Below, in pieces: positions 1 to 5,127 of a DNA stretch of 5,127 nt. The notes below the pieces were generated by a model. That model worked only from the letters and a program-made list of their open reading frames with translations, was not told the DNA's origin and ran no database searches. How positions within the stretch are numbered: position 1 is the stretch's first letter; the number at the start of each line of letters is the position of its first letter. A program made the translations under genes and the position numbers. Origin of the DNA: Chloroflexota bacterium (GTDB lineage: Bacteria > Chloroflexota > UBA6077); the NCBI GenBank assembly GCA_021806765.1, contig JAJZQR010000353.1:1-5127 (forward strand). Direction: 5' to 3'.

Positions 1-400
<400 letters not shown>

Positions 401-407
401 CCCAACG

Positions 408-476
408 CCCTCACCCCAACCCTCTCCCCCTGGGAGAGGGAGCGCCTTTTCCCCTGGGAGAGGGTTGGGGTGAGGG
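408..476. repeat. Perfect 21-bp inverted repeat (REP-like palindrome), possible metY terminator
   Basis: Bases 408-428 are perfectly complementary to 456-476, with a 27-nt spacer. The left arm starts CCCTCACCCC and ends CCCTCTCCC. The element is modular: CCCTCTCCC (420-428) can instead pair with GGGAGAGGG at 432-440 across a 3-nt loop, and the 14-mer CCCCTGGGAGAGGG occurs twice (427-440 and 451-464). Two mutually exclusive folds are therefore possible. The short hairpin 420-440 is followed by TTTT at 447-450 and lies 20 nt after the metY stop, so it may end metY transcription. The full 69-nt palindrome has no T-run after it. My general impression is that similar CCCTCACCCC/CCCTCTCCC palindromes recur as dispersed repeats in many genomes; that was not checked here. 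Confidence 0.8.
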
Positions 477-546
477 TGACACACCAGCTAGCGCTCGCTA
501 ACGATGGCAAACTCCGGCAGACCGCTCGAAACTCGCCCTTTGGGAA

Positions 547-576
547 TTGACTAGCTCCCCCTGGGTGCTCTATAGT
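547..576 (+). promoter_or_regulatory. Sigma70-type promoter of the candidate structured RNA
   Basis: A -35 box TTGACT at 547-552 is followed after 18 nt by a -10 box TATAGT at 571-576. The boxes match the consensus at 5 of 6 positions (-35) and 5 of 6 positions (-10). Transcription would begin about 6-8 nt downstream, at 582-584, which coincides with the first base of the closing helix of the downstream RNA (584). That independent agreement supports both calls. In 481-546 I see no gene or motif beyond a short palindromic stretch at 489-500. Confidence 0.65.
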
Positions 577-583
577 GCGTCTT

Positions 584-840
584 GCCCCGAGAGATCCGGT
601 ACGTGACACCGAACGGAGCAAGGGAGTTCGGCGGAGCGGGGAAACCCGAAACGCAAGAGCCTGAGCAGGGTTCGGGACTCTGAGACGGGACGGCTAACGG
701 AGCCGGCAGGGCGAAAGCCCGAGAGGCCGTTAGGGTGGGCCGATCAGAGATCCGGCTGCAGGTGACTGACGGCTGAAGACGGCGCAAGCCTGATCGGACG
801 AAGGAAACCGGCAAGCGGACGCAGAAAGGTCGCTCGGGGC
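584..840 (+). ncRNA. Candidate stand-alone structured RNA, about 257 nt, class unknown
   Basis: The sequence folds by hand into a closed multibranch structure. P1 is GCCCCGAG 584-591 with CTCGGGGC 833-840 (8 bp). An inner helix pairs CCGGT 596-600 with ACCGG 807-811. The branches are CCGAAC 609-614 with GTTCGG 626-631, and CCCGAA 645-650 with TTCGGG 671-676, the latter competing with a CGGG-GAAA-CCCG hairpin at 637-648. A further branch pairs CTAACGG 694-700 with CCGTTAG 727-733 and is capped by GGGC-GAAA-GCCC at 709-720. The last pairs CCGATCAG 740-747 with CTGATCGG 790-797 and contains CAG-GTGA-CTG at 759-768. All listed pairs are perfect, and three loops are GNRA-type. A promoter sits just upstream and a terminator-like hairpin just downstream. 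The 10-mer AGAGATCCGG occurs twice (590-599, 746-755). I do not see the conserved blocks of RNase P RNA, tmRNA or the SRP RNA S-domain. Alternatives are a riboswitch-like leader of mreB or a HEARO/omega-RNA relative without its nuclease gene. Confidence 0.6.
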
Positions 841-848
841 ACCTCTTT

Positions 849-895
849 GCCCTGGACCGGAGGCTGAGTCCACCGGGTCAGGGCCTTATTCTTTT
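849..895 (+). terminator. Terminator-like hairpin ending the candidate RNA
   Basis: GCCCTG at 849-854 pairs with CAGGGC at 879-884. A G-T wobble and one A-G mismatch follow, and CCGG at 857-860 pairs with CCGG at 873-876, leaving a 12-nt loop. The downstream tract CTTATTCTTTTCTT (885-898) is T-rich but interrupted by C and A, so termination may be partial. TGGAC 853-857 could instead pair with GTCCA 868-872, giving an alternative fold. The hairpin starts 8 nt after the closing helix of the RNA and ends just before the -35 box of the next promoter. Confidence 0.6.
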
Positions 896-896
896 C

Positions 897-925
897 TTGT
901 CCACCCTTCGACTGCATGGTATAGT
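897..925 (+). promoter_or_regulatory. Extended -10 promoter of the mreBCD-mrdA operon
   Basis: A -35 box TTGTCC at 897-902 is separated by 17 nt from the -10 box TATAGT at 920-925. TGG directly precedes the -10 box (917-919), forming an extended -10 element. The predicted start is near 932, giving a leader of about 113 nt to the mreB start. The -35 box overlaps the end of the T-rich tract of the preceding terminator, so the two transcription units are packed back to back. The same -10 hexamer is used by the RNA promoter at 571-576. Confidence 0.65.
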
Positions 926-1044
926 ATCCTGGTCGCTCTTGATCAACGTAATGGGGCAGCGCGCATGCTCCGGCGCCTGGCCGGCCGCCTCGTGGCGCCC
1001 CCCATCAGCCTCATACCTCCGTTACTCGACACTGGGAGGAATCC
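926..1044 (+). promoter_or_regulatory. mreB 5' leader with Shine-Dalgarno site
   Basis: The leader is GC-rich. Two copies of GGCGCC (972-977 and 994-999) can pair with each other to form a hairpin upstream of the ribosome binding site. The Shine-Dalgarno sequence GGGAGGA at 1034-1040 lies 4 nt before the GTG at 1045 and fixes that start. An in-frame ATG at 1078 has no comparable site. A 33-codon open frame from ATG 951 to TAG 1050-1052 runs across the mreB start, but it has no Shine-Dalgarno of its own and is not called as a gene. Confidence 0.5.
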
Positions 1045-2109
1045 GTGTTTAGCCCCCTCAACGCCATCCTGGGCCTCATGTCCAGGGACATAGGGATTGA
1101 CCTGGGAACCGCCAACACCCTGGTTATGGTACGTGGTAAAGGGGTCGTCATCAACGAGCCTTCGGTGGTCGCCATCAATAAGAAGACCAGGAGAGTGCTG
1201 GCCATCGGGGCCGAGGCCAAGCGAATGGTAGGCCGCACTCCCGCCAACATCGTCGCCATCCGACCGCTCAAGGACGGGGTGATCTCTGACTTCGACGTGA
1301 CCGAGCAGATGTTGCACTACTTCATCGGTCGGGTCCACGAGGAGTTCACCCTCATCCCCAGGCCCAGGGTTGTGGTGGGCATTCCCAGCGGGGTTACGGA
1401 GGTGGAGCGACGGGCGGTGCACGACGCTACCTGCAGCGCAGGTGCACGAGAGGCTCTACTGATCGAGGAGCCGATGGCCGCGGCCATCGGCGCCGGGTTG
1501 CCCATAACCGAACCCTCGGGCAGCATGATCGTCGATATCGGCGGCGGGACCACCGAAGTCGCGGTCATCTCCCTGGGGGGCATGGTCTCCCTCCGCTCCA
1601 TTCGGATCGCGGGGGACGAACTGGACCAAGATATCGTGACTTACGTGCGCCAACGCCACAACCTGATGATAGGGGAACGGATGGCCGAGGAGATCAAGAT
1701 CACCACGGGCAGCGCCCATCCAAGCACCGATGACCGCACTATCGCGGTTCGGGGCCGGGATGTCCTCATGGGGCTGCCCGGCGAGATACAGTTGACCAGC
1801 TCAGAGATCCGCGAGGCCATATCGAGTTCGGTGAACACCATCGTCGAAGCGGTGACCGAGACCATTGAGGAAACCCCTCCGGAACTGGTAGCCGACATGA
1901 TGACTCGAGGAATCACCCTGGCCGGCGGCGGTGCCCTGCTGCCCGGCATGGATCGGCTGATCACCGAGAGAACCGGCATCCAGGTACACATATCGGAGGA
2001 TCCCCTTCAGTCAGTCGTGCGCGGGACCGGCAGGGTGCTGGAAGATCTGGACATGCTGCGCAAGGTGCTGGTTGACGTCCAGGACAGCAAGAGCCCGCGG
2101 CGCCGATAG
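1045..2109 (+). CDS. mreB: MreB, actin-like rod-shape determining protein
   Basis: This 354-residue protein is full length for MreB. It polymerises with ATP into membrane-bound antiparallel filaments that orient the lateral-wall synthesis machinery (family knowledge). Visible motifs are phosphate-1 DLGTANT at residues 19-25, the IEEPMAAAIGAGLPI segment at 140-154 that carries the usual catalytic glutamate, phosphate-2 DIGGGTTEVAV at 164-174, AEEIKITTGSA at 214-224, and the adenosine motif GITLAGGGALLPGMDRL at 289-305. The first 12 residues (MFSPLNAILGLM) are hydrophobic and could form a short membrane-binding N-terminal helix, as in other MreBs. The tail ends in a basic DSKSPRRR. The GTG start is chosen for its strong Shine-Dalgarno. 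It is the first gene of the operon, and mreC begins 27 nt after its stop. Mbl-type paralogues are very similar, but the position ahead of mreC favours MreB. Confidence 0.97.
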   Translation: MFSPLNAILGLMSRDIGIDLGTANTLVMVRGKGVVINEPSVVAINKKTRRVLAIGAEAKRMVGRTPANIVAIRPLKDGVISDFDVTEQMLHYFIGRVHEEFTLIPRPRVVVGIPSGVTEVERRAVHDATCSAGAREALLIEEPMAAAIGAGLPITEPSGSMIVDIGGGTTEVAVISLGGMVSLRSIRIAGDELDQDIVTYVRQRHNLMIGERMAEEIKITTGSAHPSTDDRTIAVRGRDVLMGLPGEIQLTSSEIREAISSSVNTIVEAVTETIEETPPELVADMMTRGITLAGGGALLPGMDRLITERTGIQVHISEDPLQSVVRGTGRVLEDLDMLRKVLVDVQDSKSPRRR

Positions 2110-2136
2110 CCACCCAGCGGCAGAGAGGTACGGCTC

Positions 2137-2949
2137 TTGGATCGCAAGCCTATACCCTGGTGGGCGAGCGCTCTAGCCGCCGTGGCGGCACTGTTTCTCG
2201 TCTTCCAACCCGCCAGCGCAAGCAAGGCTCAGAACTTCGGTAGCCAGTTGCTGGCCCCCTTGTCGTTTTACATCAGTGGCTTCACCAGCTCCCTCGCCGG
2301 TTTCTTCGACACCGTCGGCAGCATCGGCACCCTTCGAACCACCGCTCAGCAAGAGAAAGAGGAGATCGACCGCCTCAACTTCCAGCTGGTGCAGATGCAG
2401 GAGTTGCAGCAGGAAAACCAGGATCTCCGCAACCTGCTGGGGTTCAAGCAGACCCGACCGCAACTGCAACTGGAGCCAGTGCGGGTGCTGGGTACCGACG
2501 CCACCGGCGTCTTGAACACACTCATCATCGACAAAGGAAGCAACGATGGCATCCGTGAGGATACGGCCATCATCACCTGGCGAGGGCTGGTGGGGCGGGT
2601 GATCCGTGTCCAGCCAACCACCGCCTTCGTATTGCTGGTCACCGATGTGAGCAGCTCTGTAGCCGCCAGGGTCCAGGATCCGGGCTCCCGGGCCAGTGGT
2701 ATCGTCAGCGGCCAGAAGCAGGGTGGCCTTATCATGCAGCACATCCTCCAACAGGAACTGATTCAGACCGGCGATCTGGTGATCACCTCGGGGGTCGGCG
2801 GCAGCCTGCCGGAAGGCCTGCCTATCGGAAAGGTGGTACGGGTCCAGAAAAGGAATATAGAGATGTTCCAGGAGGCGGTCCTGGAACCGGCCGTCGACAC
2901 CTCGAAACTGGAACGTATCTACGCCGTCATCGATTTTCCAAAAAACTAA
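2137..2949 (+). CDS. mreC: MreC, periplasmic rod-shape determining scaffold protein
   Basis: This 270-residue protein is within the normal MreC length. MreC is a single-pass membrane protein whose extracytoplasmic part binds and activates PBP2 and links it to MreB through MreD and RodA (family knowledge). A membrane segment lies at residues 8-24 (WWASALAAVAALFLVFQ) after a short basic N-terminus. A charged, Gln- and Glu-rich coiled coil runs from about 66 to 103 and contains QQEKEEIDRL and QQENQDLRNLL. The two-lobed beta domain follows, with DKGSNDGIREDTAI at 132-145, RGLVGRVI at 149-156 and GDLVITSGVGGSLPEGLPIG at 212-231. The protein ends IYAVIDFPKN. The start is TTG with GAGAGG at 2123-2128, 8 nt upstream; no better in-frame start precedes the membrane segment. 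The tight spacing to mreB indicates one transcript. Confidence 0.95.
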   Translation: MDRKPIPWWASALAAVAALFLVFQPASASKAQNFGSQLLAPLSFYISGFTSSLAGFFDTVGSIGTLRTTAQQEKEEIDRLNFQLVQMQELQQENQDLRNLLGFKQTRPQLQLEPVRVLGTDATGVLNTLIIDKGSNDGIREDTAIITWRGLVGRVIRVQPTTAFVLLVTDVSSSVAARVQDPGSRASGIVSGQKQGGLIMQHILQQELIQTGDLVITSGVGGSLPEGLPIGKVVRVQKRNIEMFQEAVLEPAVDTSKLERIYAVIDFPKN

Positions 2950-2953
2950 CAGG

Positions 2954-3020
2954 GTTCTGGGTTCTGAGTTCTGAGTTCTGGGTTGTTCGTTCCCAGAACC
3001 GAGAACTCAGAACTCAGGAC
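2954..3020 (+). repeat. Heptamer-built 29-bp hairpin between mreC and mreD
   Basis: Four tandem heptamers GTTCTGR occupy 2954-2981, and four complementary heptamers (CCAGAAC, CGAGAAC, TCAGAAC, TCAGGAC) occupy 2993-3020. The arms 2954-2982 and 2992-3020 pair at 27 of 29 positions, including two wobbles, with only G2973/G3001 and A2974/C3000 unpaired. The loop is 9 nt. The structure starts 4 nt after the mreC stop. Its 3' arm ends in AGGA (3016-3019), which sits 6 nt before the ATG at 3026 and is fully paired in the hairpin. It has no T-run, so it is more likely an mRNA processing, stability or translation-control element, or a spreading repeat, than a terminator. Confidence 0.85.
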
Positions 3021-3022
3021 TG

Positions 3023-3550
3023 GTGATGGGAGGCCTGGTGCACTCGCGAAGGTTCGGACTCCTCGCCATCGCCCTGCTGGTGGCCGCCGTCTTCCAGTCC
3101 ACCCTGGGCAGCAAGCTGACTCTCTTCTCGGCGAGGCCGGATCTGGTCCTCTTGCTGGTAGTCACCTACAGTGTGAGCCGGGGTGGCGAAGAGGGGCTCA
3201 TAGGTGGTCTCATCGGCGGCCTGCTGGTGGATCTGCTCTCCGCCATACCTTTCGGCACCGCGACTGTCGGCATGGGGCTGATAGGGCTCGCCACCGGGTT
3301 GGGCGAGGCCAACATCTATCGAGCGAACATCGTGATCCCCCTGGTGGCCGTCTTCCTGGCCACCGTGGTCTACCACAGCATTATCATGTTGACTCTTCAG
3401 GCCGTCGGTTGGAGTGTAGACTGGATCAGCACCCTGGCGCTGCAGACAGTGCCGAGCGCGGTCTTTAACGCCGTTCTCGCCCCCCTGGCCTTCACCATGG
3501 TTAAGAAGATAGGACCCTCCGAAGAAGGCGAGGAACACATGCGATGGTAG
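3023..3550 (+). CDS. mreD: MreD, rod-shape determining integral membrane protein
   Basis: This highly hydrophobic protein of up to 175 residues is normal for MreD, the multi-pass component of the elongasome that binds MreC (family knowledge). Hydrophobic segments are seen at about 11-27, 39-51, 57-74, 80-94, 103-127 and 140-162. The MreD-like signature is ARPDLVLLLVV at 37-47 followed by GLIGGLIGGLLVDLLSAIPFG at 58-78. The start is uncertain. GTG 3023 and ATG 3026 are adjacent, with AGGA at 3016-3019 fitting ATG 3026. GTG 3038 has a stronger but close site, GGGAGG at 3028-3033, and would give 170 residues. The 73-nt gap from mreC is unusual for this operon and is filled by a hairpin. The last codons overlap the start of mrdA. 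Sequence conservation in MreD is low, so the call leans on topology and gene order. Confidence 0.9.
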   Translation: MMGGLVHSRRFGLLAIALLVAAVFQSTLGSKLTLFSARPDLVLLLVVTYSVSRGGEEGLIGGLIGGLLVDLLSAIPFGTATVGMGLIGLATGLGEANIYRANIVIPLVAVFLATVVYHSIIMLTLQAVGWSVDWISTLALQTVPSAVFNAVLAPLAFTMVKKIGPSEEGEEHMRW

Positions 3551-5115
3551 CCTCAGGACCTGTCAAATGGCTGTCCCTACCCGGCAATCCAGAGCAGGAG
3601 AAGAAGCACGGCCCGGACTGGCGACTACTCCTCCTGCGTATCGGGTTGGTGCTGCTATTTTCCCTACTGCTGGCTCAATTGTGGAGACTCCAGATAGTAG
3701 AAGGGCATAGTTTCCGCCAACTGGCAGACATCAACCGCTTTCGGGTGAGCCCGGTAGATGCGCCCCGTGGGGTGATCTACGACCGCAACCACAAGATCGT
3801 GGCGGCCAACACCCCCAGCTTCCAGGTGTCCATCGTGCCCGCTGCCCTGCCCAAGGATGATCCAGGCAAGGTGTACTCGGATCTGGGCAACTTTCTCAGC
3901 ATGGCGCCTGCCGACATAGCTGCCAAGGTGAGCAGTCGGAAGGGAGACGATTTCACGCCGGTGGCCATCAAGTCCGATGTGGAGCGGGACGTCGTACTTC
4001 GGGTCGAGGAGCAGCACCTTCGGTTGCCGGGGGTTATCGTCCTCCCCGAATCCAGCCGTCTCTACCCTTACGGTCCCCTGCTTTCTCACATCCTCGGCTA
4101 TATGCTCCCCATTACCGAGGAGCAGCTGGCGGCGCATCAGAACGACACGGCGGCCGGCTACCGGGGCGAAGACAAGATCGGGGCCGCCGGGATCGAGGCC
4201 ACCTACGAGAAGGAGTTGCGAGGCATACCGGGCAAGAAGCTGTACGAGGTGGATGCCACGGAGCGTCCGGTCAACGACCTGCGCATCGACAGCCCCGACC
4301 CCGGCCACAATCTCACCCTCAGCATCGACGTGGACCTGCAGAAGGATGTCCAGACTATCCTTCAGAACGCGATGGACAAGAAGAAGGCTGACTCGGCCGT
4401 TGCCATCGTGATGGATCCACGAAACGGGCAAGTCCTGTCGATGGTCAGTCTCCCCAGCTACGACGACAACATCTTCTCCGGCAAGGTTCGCCCCGCTGAC
4501 TTGAATGCAGTGCTGAACGACCCCCGGAAGCCGATGATCGACTACGCCATCAGCGGCACCTTCGCCCCGGGCTCCACCTTCAAGCTGGTGACGGCTGCAG
4601 GCGCGCTCGAGGAGGGCGTGGCCAACGCCAACACCCAGATCCTCTGCCAGGGAGCGCTCATCATCCCGAACCCGTACAATCCGGCCCTCCCCACCCGGCT
4701 CCCCTGCTGGGGCGTTCACGGCCTGCAGGACTTCGTCACTGGTCTGGCCAACTCCTGCGACGTCTACTACTTTTCCCTGGGTGGCGGCAACCCGAGCCAG
4801 CACATCGACGGGTTAGGCAACGACAGACTCGCCAAGTGGGCCGAATTGATGGGCTACGGAGCCCCCACCGGCATCGACCTCCCGGGAGAAGTCGATGGGC
4901 TCGTCCCCACCGCTCAATGGAAGCAGAACACCTGGGGGGAGCAGTGGCTGACAGGCGATACCTACAACATGGCCATCGGCCAGGGCTTCGTGCTGGCTAC
5001 ACCCCTCCAGGTGGCCAACGTCACCAACGCCATCGCCAACGGGGGCCACCTTCTGGAACCAAGGGTGGTGGCTTCCATTCGCGACTCCGAGGACAACCTG
5101 ATCCGTGACATGTAA
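3544..5115 (+). CDS. mrdA: Penicillin-binding protein 2, frame ends before the KTG motif
   Basis: PBP2 is the class B transpeptidase that cross-links lateral-wall peptidoglycan together with RodA and MreCD. The 523 residues contain a cytoplasmic N-terminus, one membrane segment at about 28-46, and the pedestal motif DAPRGVIYDRN at 72-82. A dimerisation/pedestal region extends to about 250, including SRLYPYG at 171-177 and GIEATYEKELRG at 216-227. The transpeptidase domain has the nucleophile motif STFK at 344-347, the second motif SCD at 404-406 (the SxD form usual in PBP2), DLPGE at 445-449 and YNMAIGQGFVLATPLQVA at 474-491. PBP2 proteins normally run to about 600 residues or more, with KTGT further on. 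Here the frame stops at TAA 5113-5115 without it, so the product should be inactive if the stop is real. The ATG overlaps the mreD stop by 7 nt (ATGGTAG), with AGGA at 3531-3534 as ribosome site, suggesting translational coupling. Confidence 0.93.
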   Translation: MVASGPVKWLSLPGNPEQEKKHGPDWRLLLLRIGLVLLFSLLLAQLWRLQIVEGHSFRQLADINRFRVSPVDAPRGVIYDRNHKIVAANTPSFQVSIVPAALPKDDPGKVYSDLGNFLSMAPADIAAKVSSRKGDDFTPVAIKSDVERDVVLRVEEQHLRLPGVIVLPESSRLYPYGPLLSHILGYMLPITEEQLAAHQNDTAAGYRGEDKIGAAGIEATYEKELRGIPGKKLYEVDATERPVNDLRIDSPDPGHNLTLSIDVDLQKDVQTILQNAMDKKKADSAVAIVMDPRNGQVLSMVSLPSYDDNIFSGKVRPADLNAVLNDPRKPMIDYAISGTFAPGSTFKLVTAAGALEEGVANANTQILCQGALIIPNPYNPALPTRLPCWGVHGLQDFVTGLANSCDVYYFSLGGGNPSQHIDGLGNDRLAKWAELMGYGAPTGIDLPGEVDGLVPTAQWKQNTWGEQWLTGDTYNMAIGQGFVLATPLQVANVTNAIANGGHLLEPRVVASIRDSEDNLIRDM

Positions 5116-5127
5116 CCACCGGAGATC

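Noticed and set aside
489..500. Short palindrome TAGCG-CT-CGCTA as a possible operator
   Set aside because: Only 12 nt, not repeated, and about 50 nt upstream of the nearest promoter box; could easily be chance.
551..814. Minus-strand open frame of 87 codons over the intergenic region
   Set aside because: It coincides with the structured RNA, has a low-complexity Ser/Pro/Arg-rich product and no recognisable domain; no Shine-Dalgarno decides its start.
584..900. Group II intron, RNase P RNA or T-box leader
   Set aside because: No domain V-like helix, no RNase P conserved blocks at either end, and no T-box sequence; the bases GTGCG at 575-579 resemble an intron start but overlap the -10 box and lack the rest.
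2173..2751. Minus-strand open frame of 192 codons opposite mreC
   Set aside because: It is antisense to clear MreC motifs, and its Leu- and His-rich runs mirror the coiled-coil codons.
2983..3468. Plus-strand open frame of 161 codons overlapping mreD
   Set aside because: It begins in the hairpin and gives an Arg/Gly/His-rich product, while the overlapping frame encodes a convincing multi-pass membrane protein.
3664..4803. Long minus-strand open frame (379 codons) opposite mrdA
   Set aside because: Length is explained by codon structure of the GC-rich PBP2 gene on the other strand; no domain is recognisable and the sense frame has clear PBP2 motifs.

Overview
This GC-rich bacterial window holds a cell-shape operon, mreB-mreC-mreD-mrdA, all on the + strand. 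Upstream of it is the 3' end of a methionine-biosynthesis gene (metY type), and between the two lies a 644-base region without a convincing protein gene. The protein sequences, the GTG and TTG starts, and the heptamer and palindromic intergenic repeats suggest an uncultured bacterium, perhaps Chloroflexota. That placement is an impression from sequence style and was not tested by phylogeny.

Layout. Positions 1-400 encode the C-terminus of an O-acetylhomoserine sulfhydrylase. Positions 408-476 form a perfect 21-bp inverted repeat, a REP-like hairpin. Positions 547-895 look like a self-contained RNA transcription unit: a sigma70-type promoter (TTGACT, 18 nt, TATAGT), a predicted start near 584, an RNA of about 257 nt whose two ends pair perfectly over 8 bp (584-591 with 833-840) and enclose several perfect internal helices, then a hairpin plus T-rich tract. 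I could not assign this RNA to a known class, and it is the best candidate here for something undescribed. A second promoter (TTGTCC, 17 nt, extended -10 TGGTATAGT) begins in the T-tract and drives the mre operon.

The operon encodes the MreB actin-like filament, the MreC periplasmic scaffold, the MreD membrane protein and the transpeptidase PBP2, which together make the core of the elongasome (lateral wall synthesis). mreB to mreC is tightly spaced. mreC to mreD is separated by a 67-nt hairpin made of tandem heptamers that can bury a candidate mreD ribosome binding site. mreD and mrdA overlap by 7 nt. The mrdA frame ends at a TAA at 5113-5115, before the third transpeptidase motif (KTG), although the next four codons look like a continuation of a PBP2. 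The gene is therefore truncated, mutated, recoded or miscalled at this base.
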